In this document: positions 20,113-29,089 of the stretch, one piece after another
Layout of the letters: every line of letters begins with the position of its first letter
How positions within the stretch are numbered: the stretch's first letter is position 1
Source of the DNA: Hofstenia miamia
Taxonomy: Eukaryota > Xenacoelomorpha > Acoela > Hofsteniidae
Assembly: GCA_900660155.1 (NCBI GenBank)
Contig: CABFPE010000236.1
Span: 390,083-420,385 of the forward strand
DNA: 30,303 nt
Reading direction: 5' to 3'
The notes under the pieces: generated by a model
Seen by the model: the letters and a program-made list of their open reading frames with translations, nothing else
Database searches by the model: none
Told to the model about the DNA's origin: nothing
Translations under genes and position numbers: made by a program

Positions 20113-21926
20113 ATTATGTGTTTACTGAACGCAGTATTCCACATTTGAGCCCAAATTCGGCATCAAGTGCTCTTTCTGCCCAAAGAGAGTATCCATACTT
20201 TTTAACGATGACGGATTCTGCGTTAGAAAGAAACTCAGTGAGAATAAGTATTCTAAGTTACTTCAAATGGAAGAAAATTTATGTGGTAGCAGAAAGCATC
20301 GACACTCTTTTAGATATTCTCGGTCACTTTCAAGAATTATGTGATCAAAATCATATAACAATAGAAAATATTTTCATAATTCGAGAACGCAAGGAAAATA
20401 ACCAAACCATTGAAATGCTAAGACGTAAAGATGCTAGAATTCTTATGTTTTTTATGTACACAGAATTTGCTGCTGACTTTATGTGTGATATGTATTATCA
20501 GAATTTTGTAAGTAGAAGTTTGCAATTAATTTTAACTTCCAATGTAAGAGATGATGTTTACCGTATTGGACCTTGCAAGTCATCTGAAATACAACTGGTT
20601 TTAGATTATGCGTTGCGTGAAGCCGAACTAGATAAAAGAAGTGACTTGGACGTGAATATTTACGGTAGTCCCAATTTTACTGCAAGAGAAGCCATTGATA
20701 ACTTGGAAAGTCAATACAATTCTAGCTATACTTACGAGTTAGGAAATGGATTTGATAGTGTTATGACAATGGCGACTGCAATAGACAGAACTATTAGATC
20801 CATCAACCACAGCAGATCATTTGAATTTGGAAAGTTTCTATTGGATGAGCTTTTGCACATGTCAGTTGAAGGAATCTTAGGCAATATTAGGTTTGACTCT
20901 AATGGCAAACTAAAAAGGCTTGTAAAAATTCAAATATTTCTTAACAATATACCAATAGACATAGGAATATATAACCCTATAGACAAACGCGTATCTCTAT
21001 TTGAAAATAATTTTACTTTGGTAGAACGGGATGCGCCTATGAGAATCGAAAAGTTCTTAATAATGCCATTAAGCAAGATGTGCATTGTACTTGCACTAAG
21101 TGCTACCGGTATATTGCTGTCTTTTATCTCGATATGTATGAGTCAGAAATATCGAGAACTAAGAATCATTAAAATGTCTTCTCCTCATATTAACACTGTC
21201 ATCATATGTGGATGTCTGCTAAGTAATGTCGGTGCAATCCTTATAGCTTTTACACAAACATCTATAGTTCAGAATTATCAAAATGAATTCAAATTTCTTA
21301 TAACTTCTGTATCATTTCTTATTATTGCTTGTTCATTTACATTAAGTTTTGGTGGGCTATTTATAAAAGCCTACCGAGCTCATGTTATAATGACTGAAAG
21401 ACTGATGCGTTCTTCAAGAAAGCTTCTAATGTTACAAGATGAATTTATTCTCATATCACTTTGCTCCTTAGTTATCGTAGAAGTTGCATTTATTACAGTA
21501 TCGTTTTTCTTAGCATCTGTTACATATGAAAGGAAGCAAGTGGGAAGTCGAGTATATGATCAGAAGACTGATACAGAAATTTTCTACTACATAATAAGAA
21601 TCAACAACATAATGAATCAATATGCACTCTATTTTATGGGGGGTTATAAATTTTTAATGATTATTTATGGTGTGATTCTTGCAACATTAACACGCAATGT
21701 GAAGATTGAAGAACTAAATGATAGCAAAGTTATTGGAACAATGATATACAATGTATGCCTGGCTGCGACTTTCTGTGCATTGATTTTTTACTTCTTAGTA
21801 GATGTTCAGCCAATCACAGCTTACTTTTTATTTAGTGTTGCCATATCACTTTGTGCCATTGTATGTGTGATTTTAATGGTGACGCCTAAATGCATTGTCA
21901 TACGGAAGCTGTGGAAGCAACCTTAA
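20113..21926 (+). CDS. GABA-B-like class C GPCR, gene 2, exon 2
   Basis: Completes the receptor begun at 13565. The exon starts after AG at 20112. The first codons give DYVFTERSIPHLSPNS, so the GTG at 20118 is an internal valine, not a start. It encodes the rest of the Venus-flytrap domain and then seven membrane segments near residues 318-340, 355-377, 390-417, 441-466, 501-525, 536-560 and 565-592 counted from 20118. Hallmarks are KMSSPHIN, KAYRAHV, and LATLTRNVKI with LNDSKVIGTMIYNV before helix 6, which is very close to the GABA-B2 motif. Only about ten residues follow helix 7. Cysteines are absent from extracellular loops 1 and 2. It is similar to gene 1 along its whole length. It should be a plasma-membrane receptor for a small ligand, and the ligand cannot be read from the sequence. 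Confidence 0.92.
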
Positions 21927-22592
21927 ATTCTTTTGAAACGTATTAATCATTATTTCTATTAACAAACTGTTGCTTAACCTTGAACTGTTAACAGTTGAAT
22001 AAATGCGACCTCCAGTGGTGCACACGCCTTACCTTATAAAGTATATTTTTGAATCTACCCATGGTGACCTCATATATTTATTAACTGCATTCCTTTCCCA
22101 AAATTTTATCTACATTATAATCAGAAAACTTTTCTATTTGCATGAAAGGTTTCATTTAAGTTAGTTTGCAAATAAATTTATTGTAGTTCATGCTGATAAT
22201 TTTTTGTTAAAAAACAATTATTAAGCAATATGTATTAACAAAACAAATAATTACAAAATCCTTTTTAATAATATAATGAATATGCTGCATGCAGTTGGAA
22301 ATTTCAGTTCCAGGAAAACATCTCCAGGAATATCATGCTCGAATTTATCGTGCTAACTGAGTCACCCAATAAATATTACTTATATCTGGTATTTTACAAC
22401 TTATTAATTTGTTATAAAATAATAATTGTTTAAGGCGCCTATATAAAGCATTTTCCTCATTGTAACTTTATCTATTTCACTAAAATTTGTCACAATGCTT
22501 TGATTTTCCTTATCGGATTTCAACATTGTCTGCTTCCTGGTATTGCTGTTTATGTCTAATTATATTTACATATGGTAAGATGTGCATAGTTA

Positions 22593-22596
<4 letters not shown>
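21927..22596 (+). other. 3' flank of receptor gene 2
   Basis: No coding sequence recognised. The segment about 22120-22230 has weak resemblance to the receptor downstream repeat (TTTCTATTTGCATGAAA, TTATTGTAGT, then TTTTTTGTTAAAAAACAATTA). Confidence 0.4.
21998..22003 (+). promoter_or_regulatory. Candidate polyadenylation signal of gene 2
   Basis: AATAAA about 72 bases after the gene 2 stop codon. Confidence 0.5.

Positions 22597-22627
<31 letters not shown>
22597..22627. repeat. (TA)n microsatellite
   Basis: About 15 TA units. Confidence 0.95.
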
Positions 22628-22630
<3 letters not shown>

Positions 22631-22884
22631 CCACTAAATGTTTTTAAAAACCTCATCATGACCGCCTTTCCAAACATAAATCTTTGATATCTTGCAGTAT
22701 AGTCTTTCCTTAATTTGCCTACCCCCATGGTAAATATATTTAAGTTCGAGTGAATACTGTGGGGCAATGACCAAAAATAGGTATTTTGGGGGAAAGTGCG
22801 ATTCCGGCTAAATGCTTTAGAAATTTCGGATCGTTTCTCGCCAAATGTAAGGTTTTTTCAATTCCCATAGCAAAAAGCACGAAA

Positions 22885-22924
22885 TATGTATGTATGTATA
22901 TGTATATATATATATATGTATACA

Positions 22925-22992
<68 letters not shown>
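22885..22992. repeat. Compound (TA)n/(TG)n microsatellite
   Basis: Runs of TA broken by TATG and TGTG units. The TYIYI-type reading frames across it on both strands are artefacts of the repeat. It lies 3' of the minus-strand Penelope-like element. Confidence 0.95.
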
Positions 22993-22995
<3 letters not shown>

Positions 22996-23050
22996 TAAGA
23001 AAACTGAGCTTTTAATATTATTTGAATGCGCCAACAGTCTTAAAAATCTA

Positions 23051-23078
23051 TTTCGATGTTTTACCATCATCGTCAGTT
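23051..23078 (-). other. Penelope 3'-end hairpin, hammerhead-like
   Basis: On the minus strand the order is CTGACGA, then GATG and CATC arms enclosing GTAAAA, then GAAA. This is the layout of a hammerhead ribozyme core (CUGANGA, stem II, GAAA), with one unpaired base before stem II. I see no convincing stem I or cleavage triplet, so activity is doubtful. It lies between the nuclease end of the Penelope-like element at 23192 and the (TA)n tract at 22992. Confidence 0.45.
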
Positions 23079-23191
23079 TACAAAATATGCGGCAAATAAA
23101 TTTACAATTAACTGCACTAAATATAAATGATCTTATTCAATACACTTTGAATAAATGTAAAGTCATTATGCTTTGTTGTCGATTTAATAAT

Positions 23192-23780
23192 TTACCTTTT
23201 GTTGTTTCTTTTATATATATATTGTCTCTGATATTTTCGGATTTTCAGCTCTAGTAAAATTTTAAATTGGTCTTCTTTAGTTTGATGGTGATGGGTAAAA
23301 ATTTCCGAATTCAGATTACCTCTTAAGTGCTCATTAGATCTTATTCCCAGATGTCGCTTAGTTTCACCAATGTGGGATTTATCACAATCATCACAGGTGT
23401 ATTGGTAGACTCGGAATGAAACTAAGTTTTTTGGGATATTGTTTTTGTTACGAAACATATCTTTTGTTTTAAATGATGTAAAAATCGCGGTGATCTTAGC
23501 GATTTTTAGCTTTGTATTAAAATTTCTTACTCTTTTTTGAATTTATCAACTTGGTTACTTAGATTTCTAAGATGGTAAAATTTGATTCAAGCATTAACTG
23601 TATCTTTATATGTTGAACAGATTATATATGCTCGATCAAATAATGCCTTAATGGTATTCAAGTTATGTGATATATTGCAAGCAGCACTACAGTATATGGG
23701 ATATATAAACGTCTAAACTTTTCCTTTTGTTTACATATATTTCTTTCTTCAAACTTGTATTCATTCTTTCTTTATGTTAC
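23192..23780 (-). pseudogene. Penelope-like element, C-terminal half with GIY-YIG nuclease
   Basis: Read on the minus strand, decayed frames give ALFDRAYIIC (the RAY.IC block of Penelope reverse transcriptases), FYHLRNLSNQ, and KIAKITAIFTSFKTKD. These are followed in frame by the nuclease VYQYTCDDCDKSHIGETKRH, continuing LGIRSNEH. This is the usual order from reverse-transcriptase thumb to linker to GIY-YIG domain. The catalytic palm is missing, so the element is 5'-truncated. The frame ends KRNNKR at 23192, followed by about 200 bases of 3' sequence, the hairpin motif and a (TA)n tract. The nuclease is clearly related to that at 17320-17420 but distinct from it. Confidence 0.85.
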
Positions 23781-24272
23781 GAAATATTAATCCATGAATT
23801 GGGTAATTGATGGAATATTCTAAATTTTGTGCTCATATAAACGTCAATTATAAGGTACAAGGTAGAAATTGCTAAATTAGTAAAAAATCCATTTTTGAAA
23901 AGCATGACGATTTTCTTTGCTGCCATGAGCTTAAGAAAAAGAAACTAAATTTTTAGATTATGGAAGCTCCAATATTTAATATTTATTCTTAGTTTTAGAA
24001 GGTCAATTGTTCCTTAAGAATTGTGTGATCAAAGACGTTAATGAATAGCTAATTACTGCTTCCAAATTCCTCATTTGAGTCCATTAGTTTAAAACACTTA
24101 GAAGGCACTTTACTTTATTTTTTGCTCGAAATATCCTAATTAGCTTTAACCTTTGTCAACAGAATAAGTTTAAAAATGCCGTAGACTATTTCTCAATGTT
24201 GTCTATCGATAGAAAAATTATTGCTAAAACTACAATTAATTAAAAACATTTTGAATTTGCCTTTATATTGAT
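23781..24272. other. Intergenic, nothing recognised
   Basis: AT-rich, with no supported gene. A single N lies at 24273, at the start of a (TA)n tract. Confidence 0.45.
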
Positions 24273-24273
24273 N

Positions 24274-24301
<28 letters not shown>
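24274..24301. repeat. (TA)n microsatellite at the end of a Tc1 element
   Basis: The Tc1-type element that follows begins right after the last TA, which serves as its target dinucleotide. Confidence 0.95.
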
Positions 24302-24304
<3 letters not shown>

Positions 24305-25270
24305 TACTGGCCAAAAGCTTGGGAACACTCTCCAAATTTAGAAATTTTTGTATTTTTACACTAAAAAACGCAATGTAGAAACAATATAATAAAACAATGT
24401 AGAAACAATATGATAACACCGTGTAGAAGCAAATAGTTAATTCAGAAAAACTCACTAATATTTTGTATGTCAGCCATTATTGGCCAAAGACGTAGCAATG
24501 CGATTTGATATTGACTCGACCAGATTTCTACAATAATCATCAGTAATCTCTGCGCACCATACCACTTTAATTTGCTCCTTCAGATCGTCGAGTGATGTGT
24601 ATTGGCGTTTCCTCAGAGAGTTTTTGATGTGATGCCAGCAATTTTCTATGACGTTGAAGTCTGGGGAGTTTCCCGGCCAGTTCTTGTGATGCAATCCACT
24701 GTTTCACAACTTTGGCGCTGTGGCAAGGAGCACCATCTTCTTGTAGTATAGATGTTCCGCGAAGCTGCATAAACATGGGAACTTTCTCCTGAATTATTCT
24801 GAAGTAGGCCTTGGCTGTGACTGTCTCTTGTGAGGAACAAAATACAGACCAGCACGCCATTCGCAGTTATAGCACCCCAAATCATCACAGAAGGTGCTGA
24901 GCGGACAGTTTGTTGCGTGTAACTTGTGTTGAACCTTTGGTTTCTTAGTTTTCGAACGTGTTGCCGGTATGATGTAAACTGGCAAATCTTGGATTCGTCA
25001 CTAAACATTACTTAATACCACATCTCAGAGGTGTAGTGTTGGTATTGCCTGCAGAAGCGCAACCAGTCTCGAATGTTCTTTGAAGACAATCGGGGTTTGG
25101 CTGCCGGTTTGCACAATGGAAGGTCAAAGGTAGTATTCAATTGACGCCTAATGGTGCGTGTTGATACATTCTGCACTACTGAACCTAGATTTGCCTTGAT
25201 TTCAGAAGATGAAGAGAATGGTTGATTGACGAGTTAAAGGTGAATGAGAAGGTCAGTGAGAGGTTTTCAT
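24302..25270 (-). mobile_element. Tc1-type transposon, one end missing, transposase decayed
   Basis: The end at 24302 reads CAGTACTGGCCAAAAGCTTG, a typical Tc1-type terminal repeat (CAGT.CTGGCCAAAA), preceded by TA. On the minus strand the transposase runs as an N-terminal HTH region (VSTRTIRRQLN), RLSSKNIRDWLRFC, FSDESKI with the first aspartate at 24997-24999, ILQEDGAPCHSAK with the second at 24735-24737, and PGNSPDFNVIENCW with the glutamate at 24644-24646. At least two frameshifts and a stop just before the FSDESKI block break the gene, and the spacing of the last two residues shows a loss of about 14 bases. The opposite terminal repeat is not found, so the element is truncated near 25270. 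Confidence 0.88.
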
Positions 25271-25407
25271 TTTTGTCTTCCAGACCGCTTGCAAGAGGAA
25301 AAATTTTGCAGTTGTGATAAAGAGGGAAAAGGTATGTTTATGTATAAGATTTTTCTGATTTGCATCGTCAATATATACAAACGCACGTGGATATTTTGCG
25401 ATACATA

Positions 25408-25758
25408 CAGGGTGTAACAAAAGTAACCAGACGCTTCCAAAATGAAAGCAAAAAACTGTAGTTCAGCAAGATGAAGCTCAGCCCCATTATTCGCTTTTTG
25501 TGCGAGAGTGGCTGGACAACTGCTTTCCCAACATGTAGATGGGTCGCAGAGGCCCCATCGATTGGCCTGCACGGTCTCCGGACATTTGCTATGAACAATT
25601 TCTTCTTTTATGATTCATCGTTTTGGACATTATAACCTCAGTAAGTTGATTTAGATTCACTAGACTGTACATTCTACTATAAATTATTCGTTTTTTAATT
25701 TTATGAATAGTTAGATTTCTCGTAAAATGAAGCGTCTGGTTACTTTTGTTACACCCTG
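25408..25758 (+). mobile_element. Internally deleted mariner-like element
   Basis: Perfect or near-perfect inverted ends of about 30 bases (CAGGGTGTAACAAAAGTAAC at the left, its complement at the right) enclose 351 bp and are flanked by TA (25406-25407, 25759-25760). Inside, one frame gives VQQDEAQPHYSLFVREWLDN, then a stop, then MGRRGPIDWPARSPD. This is the second catalytic aspartate (25470-25472) and the downstream block of a mariner/IS630-type transposase (QQDGAPPHY ... RRGPIEWPPRSPD). Everything before and after is missing. Such derivatives can be moved by a full-length relative. The near-perfect ends suggest it is young. Confidence 0.92.
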
Positions 25759-25760
25759 TA

Positions 25761-26335
25761 TATTAAGTGATAGAGTGTGATGGTTCTTTGGTCGTATACT
25801 AGAATAACAAGTGAAAATCCCTATGAGAATGTAGGGAGACCGACATATCACTGTCAAATGTTCATTATCTGTTTCAGATATTTCAATAAAATTTTTCGGC
25901 CAATTTTTGGCATATGTTATACCAAGGACTATAGTTCTTGGTTATAGTTTAAAGATTATTAACCCCTCCCCTTCTCGTTCTCTTCCTGATTTATTTGGAG
26001 TGTTTTGAACATTTCTATATTTCCAATTAAATGTGCTCAATTAAAATTATCACTGGAAATCGTGTTTCCTGGAACATAACTATATTGGGCTCTTAGAAAT
26101 TTATCACAAAATCAGTTTGAGAAAGCTTTGATAGTTAGTCTTTAGTATTTTTTAATTATTTGAGTAATTTTTTGGATTTTATTTCGTTTGCTTAAATACA
26201 AGTCAATATACTTTCACTCCAATCCACTAAAATAATATTTTATTTGCCCTTGCGACCTAGGGTCGAACTTACAGGACACATTTTATAAAATAAACAAAAT
26301 GCAGAATTCATTATATACAGTAGTCTATTATATTT
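25761..26335. other. Intergenic, nothing recognised
   Basis: No convincing gene. A stretch near 26253-26270 (GACCTAGGGTCGAAC) looks a little like a tRNA T-arm, but no cloverleaf forms around it. Confidence 0.45.
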
Positions 26336-26572
26336 TCACGTGGAATCTCTACACTTCCCAAAAGAATGCTTCCTCACATTAGTTCGGCTGTTATCTGAAA
26401 CGAATTTTCGAGCATCTCGTAAATGGTAGTTTAACTTTTTGACATCTGTCTGTAACCAATGCAATAGATGGTGTTCATCATATTTCATGCTTTTTTCACG
26501 AGGGTAGAATAAAGTTTGTGAATTGAGCTCGCTATACATAGTAATATAATCTTTAGAGCGCACAAGTTTCAT
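26336..26572 (-). CDS. Hypothetical minus-strand open frame
   Basis: A 78-codon frame with balanced, charged composition (for example EKSMKYDEHHLLHWLQTDVK). It is less repeat-like than most chance frames in this window. I do not recognise it. It abuts the non-LTR fragment beginning at 26576 on the other strand. It could be a piece of an unknown gene, an exon, or chance. Confidence 0.2.
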   Translation of the reverse strand: MKLVRSKDYITMYSELNSQTLFYPREKSMKYDEHHLLHWLQTDVKKLNYHLRDARKFVSDNSRTNVRKHSFGKCRDST

Positions 26573-26575
26573 TTA

Positions 26576-27140
26576 ATGAGTATCAATTCTTCATACATAG
26601 CGCATAGAATAGAAATTGAAAATCTTCAGATTGATACTTCCAAACATGTGAATGATTTAGGAGTTAATATATCGTATAATTTATCGTGGTCATATCATAT
26701 TTTTCAGAGAATTAAAAAATCCAATATAACATTATTACAACTACGAAGAAATTTACCTTCAAGTCTACCATCGTCTACTAAATTTAAATTATTTAACTCG
26801 ATTATCATACCAAGTTTATTTTATGCCTCTCCTATTTGGTATGCAAACTCTACAGATATAGACAAACTTGAAAAATTTCAAAAAAAAATGTTTAACATGG
26901 ATTAGTAATATGGCATACAAAAATGCTTTAATTTACTATAAACTCCTACCAGTTTCATTATTTCTTCAATCAAAGGATGTCCATCAATTAATAGATATAA
27001 TCCATGGAAAAAATATGATTTAATTAATATTTTAGACTGTTTCATTCGAATTTAAAAACAATCGAAAAACTAGAAGTCTACTATTTATTATTAAGAAAAC
27101 GAAGAAAAATACTATAGTGATAATTGGTACTTTAATAAAA
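26576..27140 (+). pseudogene. Non-LTR retrotransposon fragment, C-terminal reverse-transcriptase region
   Basis: The frame carries VNDLGVNISYNLSWSYHI, LLQLRRNL, and FNSIIIPSLFYASPIW followed by KLEKFQKKMF, the region after the catalytic motif in CR1/Jockey-type polymerases (DLGV..S..L.W..HI, LYNSLI.P.L.Y...VW). A frameshift in a run of A bases near 26880-26890 shifts the continuation (WISNMAYKN, YYKLLPVSLFLQ) to another frame. Further on, NNRKTRSLLF resembles the usual tail. The catalytic YADD is not present, so it is 5'-truncated. It is a different copy from the one at the left edge. Confidence 0.75.
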
Positions 27141-27194
27141 TTTGCTGCATTGCGAATTATTTAATTCAGAAATACAACTTTGATTTCTTTGGAA

Positions 27195-27505
27195 ATCCAA
27201 GAGTTATCAAAAAGAAAATGTACGACCAGCAGCTGTTTGTTGCAAGATGTCGTGTGGCGTAATAGGTTTGCCTGCTGGAACCTTAGCTCCACGTGGTTTT
27301 CTTTTGTTATTGTCCTCGCATTTCCTGAAGCATACCAACAAGTGTTGAATCCAAGTCTCGGTGAATATTGACTTTGCTGGTACTGGCTTGGTGTTCTTTA
27401 GAACCACAAGTCGTTGAAGTGGAATGGAAGAATTCAGTAAAAACAAACCACATGCTTTAAAACCACTGATAAGATTTTGCTTTGTGGGATTCTTAATCAT
27501 CTGTC
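27195..27505 (-). pseudogene. Possible pogo/Tigger-type transposase C-terminus
   Basis: The minus-strand frame reads NLISGFKACGLFLLNSS and later KPRGAKVPAGKPITPHDIL. The first segment resembles NI..GFR.TGI.P.NP near the end of pogo/jerky-type DDE transposases, and a basic, proline-containing tail is usual there. No catalytic residues remain. The assignment rests on one motif and could be wrong. Confidence 0.4.
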
Positions 27506-27506
27506 A

Positions 27507-28070
27507 CAACTGAAACAGCATGATGCCAAAAGTCTGTTTCAGAATAGGGCCGCTTACTCGACTTTCTCTTCTAAAATTTATTCAAAATCAGCTTAATTCA
27601 GCAGATAGTAATATAAAATTTACATATGAAATATCAAATAAGGAAGCGACCTTTTTAGATGTTCACCTCAAGCAAAAAAATTGGCAATATTATCAGAAGT
27701 GTACATGTTAAGGAAACATCAGATCTTTCAATTATCCCTGCAGGATCAGAACATCGGAACATTGTTAAAAGAATGATTATTAGATCACGTCTCCTGCACT
27801 TTTCAAGAATTTGTTCCCATACTTCGCAATATATATCAATTTCATACAATTTCTTTAAAGCATTGATGAATATTGGTTATAGAAAGGAAGAACTTGGCCC
27901 TACTTAAAACATCGTACTCAATGGCAAATATCACGTATAGAAAGACATTAAAACTTTATTTTGTAAAAGGATTGAATTTAAAAATTAAACGTAGAATTAT
28001 CTGGTATACACAAAAATCCTTAAGAAAACTACTAACTAAATCAAGATACACAATGTAACTGGTCTTCCCC
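27507..28070 (+). pseudogene. Penelope-like element, reverse-transcriptase part after the catalytic motif
   Basis: Decayed frames give FIQNQLNSADSNIKFTYEIS, then TFLDVHLK, matching the block after YVDD in the element at 16750-16850 (SYINSQLSEIKFTCEYEKED, then FLDATLK). SEHRNIVKRMIIRSRLLHFSRICS follows in another frame, the R..IC-type region. FFKALMNIGYRKEEL is the NGYP block. The final frame is rich in Lys/Arg (KIKRRIIWYTQKSLRKLL). No GIY-YIG signature is visible, so the nuclease was lost or decayed. At least two frameshifts are present. Confidence 0.65.
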
Positions 28071-28207
28071 TGAGTTGCTCTGCTAAAGTAAAGATATTTA
28101 CCATGCATTCGTGGTGATTTTCATGAACATTTAGAGTAAATAAACTGGTGCATTTTATAATTTTATAATTTAAAGTGTTATAGAGATTATTTTTTATAAT
28201 GTAAAAA

Positions 28208-28237
28208 CTTGAAAAGACATTGTCGAAGCGCGTCGTA
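28208..28237 (+). other. Degenerate hammerhead-like motif between two Penelope pieces
   Basis: CTTGAAAA, then GAC and GTC arms enclosing ATT, then GAAGCGCGTC. This resembles a decayed CUGAUGA/stem II/GAAA core followed by CGCGUC, as in the hammerhead motifs of Penelope terminal repeats. Several core positions are changed, so no activity is claimed. Confidence 0.35.
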
Positions 28238-28268
28238 GAATTTAAACTTTTAGGAAACTTGTACTTTA

Positions 28269-29066
28269 ATGATGTATCCTGATACTAATAAGAAATCTTC
28301 AACGAAATCGATCATTGAAAACGCAGAGCCAGACGATAAGAAGTTGCTTCTTAATTTAAACAGACTTTTGCGGAAATTTCTAAACAATGTCAATGTCCAA
28401 GATGAACCCGGACAAGCTTTTTATGTTTGGTTATGGTAATAGTATTAAAACTCTGGAAAATATGATGATTAAGAGAGAACTAACTAAAAAAATGGAATTC
28501 CTGGCAGGTTTCATAAACTTTACTTTTGGTGATATACGTAAAGAAACTATTGCCTTACATGAAAAAGAATCATTCAAACGCATTGAAGAATGCCGCAACC
28601 TATGCAAGGATATCAATTCTAAAAATGATGTTTTGAAATTAGTTAAACTTATATGCTATGAAACAAATACTTCATTTCAAAAATTGTCCCAAGTTCTAAG
28701 ACTCAATGATTATCACATTCAGAATGAAACGCGGAATTTACGTAAAATTTATCTAAATCGGACATTGAGAAAGGATTAAGTTGCTTTATAAAGAAGAAAA
28801 ACGAGGATCAAACTCGTAGCTCGTTGGGCGTTTCACGCCCAACTCGCGAATACAATAATAATTCCAACAAGATTTCACAAGCAGTGACTAGCTCAAATCT
28901 TGTGAATGAAGCATCGCAATCCACAGAACGTAGCAGACGTAGAAGAAAATCCGGTAGAGCCTAGGAGTAATGAACCACAAATGGAACCTACAGTAATCGA
29001 AAATGAAGTAACATACAATCACAAAGCTCAAAGTTGGTTGTTCACCCAAAAAACACGCTGTTGTTA
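28269..29066 (+). pseudogene. Broken gene, possibly the 5' part of a Penelope-like element
   Basis: Four successive partial frames on the same strand overlap or abut, so I read them as one decayed gene: 28269-28439 (SIIENAEPDDKKLLLNLNRL), 28387-28779 (130 codons, starting at an ATG preceded by TAA, with KRELTKKMEFLAGFINFTFG and a Lys/Glu-rich helical middle), about 28781-28963 (Ser/Asn-rich, ending RSRRRRKSGRA) and about 28922-29066 (NVADVEENPVEPRSNEPQ). No domain is recognised with confidence. The position just after a hammerhead-like motif and the basic helical composition would suit the amino-terminal region of a Penelope polyprotein. Alternatives are a retroelement gag-like protein or a host gene fragment. 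Confidence 0.35.
28801..28843. repeat. Two adjacent perfect hairpins
   Basis: ACGAG (28801-28805) pairs with CTCGT (28813-28817). Five bases later GTTGGGCG (28823-28830) pairs with CGCCCAAC (28836-28843) around a TTTCA loop. This is the most GC-rich spot in the neighbourhood. Confidence 0.8.
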
Positions 29067-29089
29067 AGATAAATATTGACAATTAATAA

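Noticed and set aside
22480..23070. Open frames full of alternating Tyr-Ile on both strands
   Set aside because: They are translations of (TA)n and (TATG)n repeats and carry no protein signal.
23051..23078. Functional hammerhead ribozyme
   Set aside because: The CUGANGA, stem and GAAA parts are present, but stem I and a proper cleavage triplet are not evident, so I describe it only as a hammerhead-like relic.
26248..26275. tRNA-like T-arm (GGGTCGAAC)
   Set aside because: No matching acceptor, D or anticodon stems are found around it, and the loop sequence departs from the B-box consensus.
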